A model generated the notes under the pieces. That model was given only the letters and a program-made list of their open reading frames with translations. It was not told the DNA's origin and searched no databases. Source: Flavobacteriaceae bacterium UBA3611 (GTDB taxonomy: Bacteria > Bacteroidota > Bacteroidia > Flavobacteriales > Flavobacteriaceae). Taken from it: a DNA stretch of 64,000 bases. Location of the stretch: the NCBI GenBank assembly GCA_002375495.1, contig DFLU01000005.1, positions 1 to 64,000 of the forward strand, given 5' to 3'. A program made the translations under genes and the position numbers. Shown in pieces: positions 37,984 to 46,874 of the stretch; the first letter of the stretch is position 1, and each line of letters begins with the position of its first letter.

Positions 37984-38621
37984 TACATGTATTTATAGTA
38001 GACGATCACAAGATGGTGATAGACGGGATGAAATTATTGCTGAAAGATGAAGCTACCATAAAAGTGGTGGGTACAGCATTGAACGGTGAAGAAGGTTTGA
38101 TAGAAATCACCAAACAACCGGTAGACGTCGTATTGCTTGACATTAACATGCCTGGCATGAATGGTATTGAAACCTGTAAAGAACTTCTAAAACTCAATCC
38201 AGACCTTAAAATAGTTGCTATTAGCATGCATAAAGAAAGCAGTTTAATAAAGTTGATGCTGAATAACGGTGCCAAAGGATATGTGCTGAAAAATGCAGGT
38301 CAAGATGAAGTGATCGATGCCATAAAAACCGTAAACGAAGGAAAAATGTATCTAGACGATACGGTAAATGAAATTGTGCTGAACAGTGTACTGAAAAATG
38401 GAAGTGAAAAAGTCACCAGCCCGTTTCCGACACTTTCCCGAAGAGAAAAAGATGTTCTAAAACTTATACTAGATGAGTGTACTACCCAAGAAATTGCCGA
38501 CAAACTATTTATTAGTTTCGGTACGGTAGAAACCCACCGGCGCAATATGCTCATTAAAACCGGCGCCAGAAACACTGCAGGACTCGTACGTACTGCTATA
38601 GAATATGACTTAACCAAATAA
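37980..38621 (+). CDS. NarL/FixJ-type response regulator
   Basis: 213 residues. Receiver domain with acidic Asp8/Asp9 and phospho-acceptor Asp54 (VVLLDINMPGMNG), followed by a LuxR-type helix-turn-helix at about 148-205 (LSRREKDVLKLI, then EIADKLFISFGTVETHRRNM). It overlaps kinase 2 by four bases and is the only regulator in the region, so both kinases may signal through it. Target promoters are unknown; the duplicated palindrome at 31113 and 31850 is a candidate. Confidence 0.95.
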   Translation: MIHVFIVDDHKMVIDGMKLLLKDEATIKVVGTALNGEEGLIEITKQPVDVVLLDINMPGMNGIETCKELLKLNPDLKIVAISMHKESSLIKLMLNNGAKGYVLKNAGQDEVIDAIKTVNEGKMYLDDTVNEIVLNSVLKNGSEKVTSPFPTLSRREKDVLKLILDECTTQEIADKLFISFGTVETHRRNMLIKTGARNTAGLVRTAIEYDLTK

Positions 38622-38631
38622 TATAAATCTC

Positions 38632-39315
38632 ATGAAAAAACTTATCACTTGCATTGTAGCCACAGCACTATTGTTTGCGTGTGCTTCAGAAACCGAAAAA
38701 GGAGTACTTGAAGATATCGCCGAGGTATATGGGGGCGAAACTTCCTATTCAAAAAGTTTTGTGTCGAATACTTCTGAAAAGCGAACCACCTTTAATGTCA
38801 CTATTAAAAATAGCCAGATGATTGATACGCTGGCACCTACAGTAACTACAGCAAACGCTTCATTAATGGTATACGACGCGCTCACTTCCGAAGAAAAGAA
38901 AAACTATACCGATATTGAAACTATACTCGTGAATGCCAAAAATGATACTATTTCGTACTACTATCCGATGTCTGCCTTAGCCCCGATCAGCAAAAAAGCG
39001 AAAGTGTTCCATACGTTTTCATCAATCTTGGTGGATGGGAATTTTGACCAACTGAATGAGCTGGATCGCGCTGACGATATTCCAGCGAATTTTAGTGAAA
39101 TATTAAAAAATGGCGTAGCGCAATTTGAAAAAAAATATGGAAGCTTAAAAGAATACCAAACGTTTGGCGTAGCCGAAGAGCGAGATAATGTTGGCACTTA
39201 TTATCAATTTCAGGCACACCTTATCTTTGCAAATGGTCATAAAATGGGATATTGGGCAGTAGTTGATGCCGCTCCAGACAATGATGCGTTGCTCGGCTAC
39301 AAATTTTTTCAGTAA
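38632..39315 (+). CDS. Lipoprotein of unknown function
   Basis: 227 residues. Lipoprotein signal MKKLITCIVATALLFAC with Cys17. The soluble domain has two parts: a beta-rich region (RTTFNVTIKNSQMIDTL ...) and a C-terminal DUF-like part ending GYWAVVDAAPDNDALLGYKF. No family recognised. It starts ten bases after the response regulator and so probably shares its transcript; a terminator follows. Confidence 0.78.
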   Translation: MKKLITCIVATALLFACASETEKGVLEDIAEVYGGETSYSKSFVSNTSEKRTTFNVTIKNSQMIDTLAPTVTTANASLMVYDALTSEEKKNYTDIETILVNAKNDTISYYYPMSALAPISKKAKVFHTFSSILVDGNFDQLNELDRADDIPANFSEILKNGVAQFEKKYGSLKEYQTFGVAEERDNVGTYYQFQAHLIFANGHKMGYWAVVDAAPDNDALLGYKFFQ

Positions 39316-39330
39316 ATAAAACCCAACAAA

Positions 39331-39362
39331 AAAGCCCATTTTGCAAGCAAGATGGGCTTTCA
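39331..39362 (+). terminator. Terminator after the two-component unit
   Basis: AAAGCCCATTTT pairs with AAGATGGGCTTT over 12 bases (one G-T wobble) around GCAAGC. Confidence 0.8.
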
Positions 39363-39521
39363 CATTAACCAACCGAATTGTTCATAAACATGAACAATGA
39401 TTTCAATCTACAGGGTAAAACAGCTAATCCTTTTACACCTGTCTATATATAACAGCCCAAACAAAAAAATACTACCTCTTCAACATAAACTATTTTTTAT
39501 ATAAGTTTACGGTGCTAGTTT

Positions 39522-40031
39522 ATGGAAGAGAAAACAAACGTTTGCAAAGAGCATATGTACGATAAGGTCTACAGGGAGTACGCTGAGACCATTTGTAATT
39601 TTATTTATTTTAAATGTGGTGATAAAGACAAAGCTCACGATATTGCCCAAGAGGCATTTATCAAACTTTGGGAAAACTGTAAAAAAGTACCACCCCAGAA
39701 AGCAAAGTCTTTTTTATATACCGTAGCCAATAATCTTTTCCTGAATACAGTAGCCCACAAAAAAGTGGTTCTTAAATATGTTGAAAGCCATCAGCCCAGG
39801 GTAGAAAAACATTCTCCGCAGTTTTTATTAGAAGAAAAAGAATATGGTGAGAGGCTGCAAAACGCTATTGCCAATCTCACCGAAATACAACGCACCGCAT
39901 TTTTACTAAGTCGGGTAGAAGGAAAAAAATATCGTGAGATTGCCGAAATTTTGAATATTTCAGAAAAAGCAACTAGCAAACGAATTCATGATGCCCTAGA
40001 GGCCCTTCGAAAAACGGTAGAAAAAATATAG
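39522..40031 (+). CDS. ECF sigma factor, FecI-like
   Basis: 169 residues. Region 2 has DKAHDIAQEAFIKLWEN and the FLYTVANNLFLN stretch. Region 4 (about 115-165) has IQRTAFLLSRVEGKKYREIA followed by an HTH, ISEKATSKRIHDALEAL. It directs transcription of its own cassette in response to a signal relayed by FecR. A near-consensus TAAGTTTA element (39502-39509) precedes it. It is followed 53 bases later by fecR-like and TonB-dependent receptor genes. Confidence 0.95.
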   Translation: MEEKTNVCKEHMYDKVYREYAETICNFIYFKCGDKDKAHDIAQEAFIKLWENCKKVPPQKAKSFLYTVANNLFLNTVAHKKVVLKYVESHQPRVEKHSPQFLLEEKEYGERLQNAIANLTEIQRTAFLLSRVEGKKYREIAEILNISEKATSKRIHDALEALRKTVEKI

Positions 40032-40084
40032 AAAAGGTAGTAAAAAAGCGATTTACTTGTTTTATAGCTAGAAAGCACACAGAA

Positions 40085-40996
40085 ATGGACACAAAATTAT
40101 TAGATAAATGGCTCAACGGCACCCACTCAGCCGAAGATCTGCAGAAACTGGAAACAGACCCAGCATTTGCCGCATATCAAAAAATTGACCGCTTTTCTAA
40201 ACAAATCGAGATTCCAGAATTTGATACGGAAGCATCTCTAGCTGCTGTAAAGGATAAAATTGGCCAAACCAAACAAAAGAATACCAAAGTACGCACATTG
40301 CCGCTATTGCTTAAAATTGCTGCTGTTTTAGTAATTGTTTTTGCTACGTATATGTTGGCGGTTGGAAGTTCAACCAATGTGCAGACACAATTTGCTGAAA
40401 CTATCACCATTGCACTTCCCGATACCTCGGAAGTAGTTTTAAATGAAAATTCTGAAATTTCATACAAGAAAAACAGTTGGGATGAATCTCGGGAACTATC
40501 GTTAACGGGAGAGGCATTTTTTAAAGTTGCCAAAGGCAAAAAGTTCACTGTACAGACACCAAATGGTGATGTTACGGTATTAGGAACCGAATTCAATGTT
40601 ACTTCAAATGGCACCGATTTTTCGGTGAGTTGCTATGAAGGATTAGTAGCGGTCACCCATCAGGGTAAAACGGCCAATGTAGCTGCTGGAAACCATCTAA
40701 CCATAGAAAATGGCGAACTAATTTCTAGTGCTGTATACGTTAACAAACCTGAATGGGTGGGTAACGAAAGCAGTTATAATGATGTCCTTATAACAAATGT
40801 GCTTCAAGATTTAGAACGGAAATACAACATAACCGTTGCGGCTCAGAATATTGATGTAACTTTACGTTTTACAGGAAGCTTTACCCACAAAGATTTAGAA
40901 GCAGCCTTGCAAACCATTACCCTACCCCTTGGATTAACGTATGCTATTGAAAGCGAAAAAAACGTCATTATTTCTCCCACGCAAGCCACGAAATAG
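40085..40996 (+). CDS. FecR-family anti-sigma factor
   Basis: 303 residues. A short cytoplasmic N-terminal anti-sigma part, one TM at 72-93 (LPLLLKIAAVLVIVFATYML), then a periplasmic FecR domain (TITIALPDTSEVVLNENSEI to VTHQGKTANVAAGNHLTI) and a C-terminal DUF4974/STN-like segment (NVLQDLERKYNITVAAQNID ... FTGSFTHKDLEAALQTITL). This matches flavobacterial FecR. Its last 56 bases overlap the receptor gene in another frame. Confidence 0.94.
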   Translation: MDTKLLDKWLNGTHSAEDLQKLETDPAFAAYQKIDRFSKQIEIPEFDTEASLAAVKDKIGQTKQKNTKVRTLPLLLKIAAVLVIVFATYMLAVGSSTNVQTQFAETITIALPDTSEVVLNENSEISYKKNSWDESRELSLTGEAFFKVAKGKKFTVQTPNGDVTVLGTEFNVTSNGTDFSVSCYEGLVAVTHQGKTANVAAGNHLTIENGELISSAVYVNKPEWVGNESSYNDVLITNVLQDLERKYNITVAAQNIDVTLRFTGSFTHKDLEAALQTITLPLGLTYAIESEKNVIISPTQATK

Positions 40997-43538
40997 AAGT
41001 TCGTTTATCATATGTTTTCTCTTTTTTATGGTTTCCCCAATTATTTTTGGGCAGAATACCAACACCCCCGTACTGAAAGCTTTAAAACAGATTGAAAAAA
41101 AATTTGACGTAAAATTTTCTTACAATCGAAGGGATTTAAAACCTATTTCAGTCACCAATGATTATCTGGCAGAAACTTTACCGATTACACTCGAGCGGCT
41201 CGCTGATGAGGGTCGGCTTAAATTCACCCAGATAAAAGAGCGATACATCGCGGTTCAGTTAGAAACAACCCCGTTATTTTCAGTTTGTGGTATCCTTATC
41301 GAAACGGAAAGTAGCCTCCCGATCGCAGATGCTGAAATCAAAGTAAACAACAATATCGTGCGCAGCGATAGCGGCGGGAATTTCAGTATGGAAGGACTAT
41401 CAGAACAAGATAACCTTTCCATATTTGTAAACGGTTTTTTAGCTAGAATCATTACCGCTCGTGAACTTAAAGCCACAGGAAGTTGCCCGTTTATATATAT
41501 TTCACAGACCTACACTTACCTGCCTGAAGTTGTTTTAACCAATTATATTACAAAAGGTATTTCAAAAAATATATCGGGAGCAACCATCATACAAAATGAA
41601 AATTTTGACATTTTACCAAGCCTCATCGAACCTGACGTGCTCCAGATTGCCCAAGCCTTACCAGGTGTAGACAGTGCGGATGAAACTGCTGCCAATTTAA
41701 ATGTACGTGGCGGTACTTCAGACGAATTTCTAATACTTTGGGACGATGTACGAATGTATTTGTCGGGACATTTTTTCGGACTCATTTCTGCGTTTAATCC
41801 TAACCTGACCAAGAATGTAACACTTTATAAAAACGGTACTGCAGCCCGCTATGGCGAAGGGGTTTCGGGGGTCATTGCCATGGAGTCAAATTCAACCATC
41901 CCAGAACAGTTTCAAGGTGGGGTTGGTGTAAACCTTACAAGTGCCAATGCGTATGCTGAAATTCCCGCTGCCGAAAATTTTTTAATCACGGTTTCTGGCC
42001 GAACCTCTATAAATACCGGTATTGGGAACCCTGTGTACAATGAGTTTTTTAGTAAGGTGTTTCAAAATACTGTAGTAACCAACCTACAAAACAACAATAT
42101 TGAAGGGGAACGCAGCACCGACGAACAGTTCAATTTTTTTGATGTTTCTGTGAAATCGCTTTGGAAACTTACCGCAAACGACCAACTCACGTATCATTTT
42201 CTTCGTATTGATAATCGTCTCAAATTCTCTGAACGTATCATTTCAGAAAACATGGGGTCACTTATCGATAGTGAATTAGAACAACAAAATGCCACCAATG
42301 CCATCACCTATACGCGTAATTGGAACTCGAAATTTTCTTCCAAAATTCTAGCCGCAACTAGCACCTATCAGCGAAATGAATTTAGCAATAATGTTGACGA
42401 AGCAATATTGAGCAGCAACCGTAATGAGGTGGTTGAAAAAACCGTAAAATTTGATTTACATTACAAATGGAGTGAGCAGGCAAATCTAGAAGCAGGCTAT
42501 CAATACACCGATACTCAAATCGCCGACAGCCAGCGTACTTCATTAAACTCAAATTTGCAAGAACAATCGAATAGCCTATTTTCGAACGCAATTTTTGTGG
42601 GTGGAGCCTTTCGATTATTCGACGGAAAAACGCACATTACTTCGGGGCTACGTTTTACCCACTACCCTTCGCTATCTGAAACTTTTTTGGAACCCAGACT
42701 TCACCTCAGCCAAAAACTGAACAGTGCACTTCGCGTTCATATTTCTGCAGAGACCAAACACCAGACGGTGTATCAACGGGTTAATTTTCGAAATAATTTG
42801 TTGGGCGTAGAAACAAAAGATTGGCTCCTGGCCAATGAAGCTAATAACCCGATTTTAGAAAGTCAGCAAATTGGGATTGGTGGAAATTTCAGTAAAGCAA
42901 ATTGGGCACTAACAGCTGACGCTTACTTAAAAAAAGTAACGGGAATTAACTCAGCAAATCTCGGATTCAGAAATCAATTTCAAGATGTTGAGACTATTGG
43001 GTCATATGATGTAATGGGATTCGAATTTTCAGTGAACAGGCAAATGACACAATGGAATGTATGGGTAAGCTATTCGGCACAAAAAAACACCTATCGGTTT
43101 GAAGATTTAAACCCACAAGAATTTAGGAACAATCTTGAAAGTCCGCACTCTTTCACCTTAGCCGGCTCTTACGATTACAAAAATTTTAGTTTTTCGTTGG
43201 GCAACACTTTAAAATCTGGACTGCCCTATACCAGGCCGAATGACGAAGATCCTTTTATTTCTACTCCCCAGGGAAGTAAGATAAATTTTAATGAACCCAA
43301 TAGTGACCGACTTCCAAGCTATTTTAGGAGTGATTTCTCGGCTTCATATACGCTTCCGTTAGACGAAACATTTACAGGAAAAATCAATATAGCTTTTCTC
43401 AATATTTTCAACAGAAACAATGCCTTGGGACGTTATTATGTGTTGGATAAAAACGAAACAGGAGCCCCCACCTTACGACGTGTAGATCAATTTTCGCTAG
43501 GTTTTACACCCAATGTCTCCTTGCAATTGCTTTTTTAA
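40941..43538 (+). CDS. TonB-dependent receptor with STN signalling domain
   Basis: 865 residues from an ATG inside the end of the fecR gene; the long basic leader before the signal peptide (ICFLFFMVSPIIFGQ) suggests the true start could be later. The STN domain (about 42-108, ALKQIEKKFDVKFSYN) relays the signal to FecR. A carboxypeptidase-regulatory-like domain (about 112-180) precedes the plug (LPGVDSADETAANLNVRGGT) and a 22-strand-type barrel ending in Phe. It imports a substrate through the outer membrane with TonB energy. No SusD-like partner is present and the substrate is unknown. Confidence 0.92.
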   Translation: MLLKAKKTSLFLPRKPRNRSSFIICFLFFMVSPIIFGQNTNTPVLKALKQIEKKFDVKFSYNRRDLKPISVTNDYLAETLPITLERLADEGRLKFTQIKERYIAVQLETTPLFSVCGILIETESSLPIADAEIKVNNNIVRSDSGGNFSMEGLSEQDNLSIFVNGFLARIITARELKATGSCPFIYISQTYTYLPEVVLTNYITKGISKNISGATIIQNENFDILPSLIEPDVLQIAQALPGVDSADETAANLNVRGGTSDEFLILWDDVRMYLSGHFFGLISAFNPNLTKNVTLYKNGTAARYGEGVSGVIAMESNSTIPEQFQGGVGVNLTSANAYAEIPAAENFLITVSGRTSINTGIGNPVYNEFFSKVFQNTVVTNLQNNNIEGERSTDEQFNFFDVSVKSLWKLTANDQLTYHFLRIDNRLKFSERIISENMGSLIDSELEQQNATNAITYTRNWNSKFSSKILAATSTYQRNEFSNNVDEAILSSNRNEVVEKTVKFDLHYKWSEQANLEAGYQYTDTQIADSQRTSLNSNLQEQSNSLFSNAIFVGGAFRLFDGKTHITSGLRFTHYPSLSETFLEPRLHLSQKLNSALRVHISAETKHQTVYQRVNFRNNLLGVETKDWLLANEANNPILESQQIGIGGNFSKANWALTADAYLKKVTGINSANLGFRNQFQDVETIGSYDVMGFEFSVNRQMTQWNVWVSYSAQKNTYRFEDLNPQEFRNNLESPHSFTLAGSYDYKNFSFSLGNTLKSGLPYTRPNDEDPFISTPQGSKINFNEPNSDRLPSYFRSDFSASYTLPLDETFTGKINIAFLNIFNRNNALGRYYVLDKNETGAPTLRRVDQFSLGFTPNVSLQLLF

Positions 43539-45320
43539 TTACATTCTATTGGGCACCTCAATTCCCAACAATGAAAACGCTGTTTTAATCACTTCACCAA
43601 CTGCCGAACAAAGCGCTACTCGAAATGCAACTTCGGCTTTATGTTCCGCATTAAAAATAGGAACGTTCTGGTAAAATGAATTAAACTCCTTTACCAAATC
43701 GTAGGTGTAATTTGCAATGAGCGCCGGACTATAATTTTGGGCCGCCAATTGTACAGTATCCGGAAACTGCTGTAATATTTTAATCAATTCTTTTTCCTTT
43801 TCGTGAAGCGCTAAAGACCCTTCGGCTGTACTCGTGTTGTTTTTGTCTTCAGCAGCTTTTCTTAAGATTGACTGGATACGTGCATAGGTATATTGGATAA
43901 ACGGACCAGTGTTGCCTTGGAAATCGACACTTTCTTCGGGATTGAACAAAATTCTTTTTCTAGGATCTACTTTTAAGATGTAATATTTTAGCGCCCCTAG
44001 CCCTATCGTTTTGTATAAATTTTCTTTTTCTTCTTCTGAAAAATCATCAATTTTCCCAAGTTCTTCGGAAATTTTCTTTGCTGTGGCCGCCATGTCATCG
44101 ATTAAATCGTCTGCGTCTACCACCGTTCCTTCTCTACTTTTCATTTTTCCTGAAGGTAAATCTACCATACCATAACTCAGGTGGTATAAATTTTCTGCCC
44201 AAGAGAATCCGAGTTTTTTTAAAATTAGGAACAATACTTTAAAATGGTAATCTTGCTCATTCCCTACAGTATAGATCATCCCGTTCACATCTGGGAAATC
44301 TTTTACCCGCTGTATGGCGGTACCAATATCCTGCGTCATATAAACGGCTGTTCCGTCGCTACGAAGCACAATTTTTCTATCCAAACCTTCATCGGTGAGA
44401 TCACACCAGACCGAACCATCAGGATCTTTTTCAAACACGCCTTTTTGTAGACCTTGTTCAATAAAATCCTTACCGAGCAGGTAGGTATCACTTTCGTAAT
44501 AATTTTTATGGAAATCGACCCCAATATTCTCATAGGTAGCATCAAAACCTTCATATACCCAACCGTTCATCTTTTTCCAAAGCGAAACAACTTCGTCGTC
44601 TCCTGCCTCCCATTTTCGGAGCATTTCTTGGGCTTCTAACAACAACGGCGCGCTCGTTTTAGCTTCTTCGGTAGGCGTGCCTCCGGCAACCAATTGTTCT
44701 AGTTCCTTTTTGTACTCTTGGTCGAATTTTACGTAATAATTCCCAACCAATTTATCTCCCTTTAGCCCAGAACTCTGGGGAGTTTCTCCATTTCCGTAGC
44801 GCTGCCAAGCCAACATACTTTTACAAATATGAATACCTCGGTCGTTAATAATTTGGGTTTTGTACACCTTTTTCCCCGAAGCTTTTAAAATTTCAGCAAC
44901 CGAATAGCCCAACAGCACATTACGCACATGGCCCAAGTGTAAAGGTTTGTTGGTATTGGGCGAGGCATATTCTACCATCATGGCATCTGCGGCAGTAGGC
45001 ACGGTGCCAAAAGTGCTAAAATTCTCGATGGTGTTGAAAAAATCAAGGTAGTGTTGATCGCTTAAGACCAAGTTCAGAAAGCCTTTCACCACATTAAATT
45101 TGGATACTTCATCTACATGGGTGACCAAATATTGACCAATAGTCTCACCAATCTGTACTGGATTCCCTTTTACAGTGCGTAGCATTGAAAATACAACAAC
45201 GGTTACGTCTCCTTCAAAGTCTTTACGGGTAGCCTGAAATTCTACTTCTTCTAGAGAAACATTATAGTTTTCTTGGACCGCGGTTTTAATATGTTGGGAT
45301 AAAAGTTCCTGCAATTTCAT
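43539..45320 (-). CDS. argS: Arginyl-tRNA synthetase
   Basis: 593 residues. Class I synthetase with an N-terminal ArgRS additional domain, the HIGH motif as HLGHVRN (in NKPLHLGHVRNVLLG) and a KMS-like GKMKSREG. The DALR anticodon domain is at the C-terminus (ALCSAVGEVIKTAFSLLGIE). Its stop codon abuts the stop of the convergent receptor gene with no base between them, so termination must occur inside the opposing gene. A minus-strand TATCTTTG (45339-45346) lies 18 bases upstream of its ATG. Confidence 0.97.
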   Translation of the reverse strand: MKLQELLSQHIKTAVQENYNVSLEEVEFQATRKDFEGDVTVVVFSMLRTVKGNPVQIGETIGQYLVTHVDEVSKFNVVKGFLNLVLSDQHYLDFFNTIENFSTFGTVPTAADAMMVEYASPNTNKPLHLGHVRNVLLGYSVAEILKASGKKVYKTQIINDRGIHICKSMLAWQRYGNGETPQSSGLKGDKLVGNYYVKFDQEYKKELEQLVAGGTPTEEAKTSAPLLLEAQEMLRKWEAGDDEVVSLWKKMNGWVYEGFDATYENIGVDFHKNYYESDTYLLGKDFIEQGLQKGVFEKDPDGSVWCDLTDEGLDRKIVLRSDGTAVYMTQDIGTAIQRVKDFPDVNGMIYTVGNEQDYHFKVLFLILKKLGFSWAENLYHLSYGMVDLPSGKMKSREGTVVDADDLIDDMAATAKKISEELGKIDDFSEEEKENLYKTIGLGALKYYILKVDPRKRILFNPEESVDFQGNTGPFIQYTYARIQSILRKAAEDKNNTSTAEGSLALHEKEKELIKILQQFPDTVQLAAQNYSPALIANYTYDLVKEFNSFYQNVPIFNAEHKAEVAFRVALCSAVGEVIKTAFSLLGIEVPNRM

Positions 45321-45338
45321 GTGATTGTTTTAGCGATG

Positions 45339-45346
45339 CAAAGATA
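45339..45346 (-). promoter_or_regulatory. -7 promoter element for argS
   Basis: Minus-strand TATCTTTG matches TAnnTTTG, giving a leader of only about a dozen bases. Confidence 0.5.
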
Positions 45347-45411
45347 GCCATATTTAGAAAGATGCACCCCGAATGGTAGAATAGAAAAAATCAACACAAT
45401 GTTAATCTGAC

Positions 45412-45441
45412 TTGAGATTTGGATTTGCTGTTGTACCTTTC
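45412..45441 (+). promoter_or_regulatory. Promoter of the DUF2652 gene
   Basis: TTG (45412-45414), 19 bases, TACCTTTC (45434-45441), one base off the -7 consensus, at the spacing normal for Bacteroidota promoters and 19 bases before the ATG. Confidence 0.5.
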
Positions 45442-45460
45442 AAATCTTAACTGAAATTTT

Positions 45461-46066
45461 ATGAAACCAAGCCCAGCACTTATTTGCATTCCAGACATTA
45501 GTGGCTTTACTGAATTTATGCGGAATGTAGACATTGAAGTAAGTTCGCAGGTAATTCCTGCCCTGTTGAATGAGATTATTTATAGCAACGAAATAAATCT
45601 GAAAGTTTCAGAAATTGAAGGTGACGCTGTGCTTTTTTATCGAAAAGGAGAGCTCCCTCCTTTTGATGCATTGGTGAAGCAGTGCAAAGCATTCTACACA
45701 CAATTTTACGAGCAAATGGAAGAACTGCTTGAAAAGTTTCGAGACAAACGCAAGAACGTATCCTTTCCCGAAATTCTTGGATTAAAAATCATTTTACACT
45801 ATGGTGATGAAATTGGGATGGTTCCTATCGGAAACCATATAAAACTCATGGGGGAAGATGTGATTACGGCACATCGACTTTTAAAAAACAAAGTTCCGAT
45901 AGACGAATATTTGCTAATTTCAGACACCTTGTTAGCGCGTTATAAGGAAGATTCGGTAGCCGAAAACTTTGATTGGGCACAGTTAAAATCGGCCCAACAA
46001 CAAGTAGAACATTTGGGCACTTTAAAATACCACTACATTAACTTAAAGCCTCTAAACGGAGACTAA
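45461..46066 (+). CDS. DUF2652 protein, degenerate class III nucleotidyl cyclase fold
   Basis: 201 residues, no signal peptide. CIPDISGFTEFM near the N-terminus and EIEGDAVLFY near 65 match the two metal-binding Asp strands of class III adenylate cyclases. HYGDEIGMVPIGNHIKLMGE followed by DVITAHRLLKNK corresponds to the cyclase HxG...iGdaVNlAaRL stretch. The Arg of that motif is kept, but the Asn of VN is replaced by Ile-Thr. It is thus cyclase-like, and activity is uncertain. The next gene follows after 12 bases. Confidence 0.85.
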   Translation: MKPSPALICIPDISGFTEFMRNVDIEVSSQVIPALLNEIIYSNEINLKVSEIEGDAVLFYRKGELPPFDALVKQCKAFYTQFYEQMEELLEKFRDKRKNVSFPEILGLKIILHYGDEIGMVPIGNHIKLMGEDVITAHRLLKNKVPIDEYLLISDTLLARYKEDSVAENFDWAQLKSAQQQVEHLGTLKYHYINLKPLNGD

Positions 46067-46078
46067 ATAGTAGACTTC

Positions 46079-46510
46079 ATGCTTCTAAATGTATCGTATA
46101 ACAACAAACAGATCTCTAGAAAGATTGATGCCGAACTGGGCAAGCCATTTCCCTTGGCAACCCGAATTAAAATGCGAGGAATTGGATCTTCCAAATTGAT
46201 TATTTCTGAAGCGAGTGTTCAGATTAATAATCTTTTGATTTTAGACAACAACCGTAACCAATGTAATATCGAAATGCGCCCAAACGGTATTATTGTTGGG
46301 TTTAGAAGTTTGTTAGAAAGTTACGGACTCATCATTCCATACTATAAATTAGTGTTGTATAAGGGGAAAGCCGATGAGTATAGTATCTATCGTGACGATT
46401 ATTATATAAAAATAGAAGCAAAGAAAAAGGATAAAGCGACCCATCGATTTATGGCCAAAGTATTAGCGGCAAAAGCCGATGCTAGCCCGACACGATTGGA
46501 AGATTTGTAA
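46079..46510 (+). CDS. Conserved hypothetical protein, PH-like fold suspected
   Basis: 143 residues, no signal peptide or TM. Strand-rich core (IEMRPNGIIVGFRSLLESYG, LIIPYYKLVLYKG) with a C-terminal basic helix (KDKATHRFMAKVLAAKAD), as in bacterial PH-like domains. I do not recognise a named family. It is probably co-transcribed with the DUF2652 gene 12 bases upstream. Confidence 0.7.
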   Translation: MLLNVSYNNKQISRKIDAELGKPFPLATRIKMRGIGSSKLIISEASVQINNLLILDNNRNQCNIEMRPNGIIVGFRSLLESYGLIIPYYKLVLYKGKADEYSIYRDDYYIKIEAKKKDKATHRFMAKVLAAKADASPTRLEDL

Positions 46511-46558
46511 TGATAATTTCTTCAACCTTCTACAAATTAGTTTGCTTTGCAGAATTCG

Positions 46559-46762
46559 TTATCTCTTTCGCATAAATGCACCCGCAACTAACGCTAGTAC
46601 ACCTAAGCCAATCATGGCTAGCGTCTGGCTGTTCAATCCTTCTTTAGCCGAAACTTCTAACGGGCCAATTGCTACCACTTCTTGAGGTACAAAAGCATTA
46701 TATAGACCAAAAGCGATAAGTAGTACGCCGATGATTATAAGTACCAATTTCAATATTTTCAT
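46559..46762 (-). CDS. Small two-TM membrane protein
   Basis: 67 residues. Two hydrophobic segments (5-23 and 47-63) separated by a short loop (NAFVPQEVVAIGPLEVSAKE). The end AGAFMRKR fits an inside-positive tail. Function unknown. Confidence 0.72.
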   Translation of the reverse strand: MKILKLVLIIIGVLLIAFGLYNAFVPQEVVAIGPLEVSAKEGLNSQTLAMIGLGVLALVAGAFMRKR

Positions 46763-46851
46763 ATTAGTTTATTTATGTTATTAAAGGTACTAAAATTGGT
46801 TACAGTTGGTAAAGTTTTTATAAAATGAGTTCTTGTTTATCATTCACTGCG

Positions 46852-46859
46852 TATCTTTA
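46852..46859 (+). promoter_or_regulatory. -7-like element before the DUF2867 gene
   Basis: TATCTTTA differs from TAnnTTTG by one base and lies 15 bases before the TTG start codon. Confidence 0.35.
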
Positions 46860-46874
46860 AACAAATATTAAATT

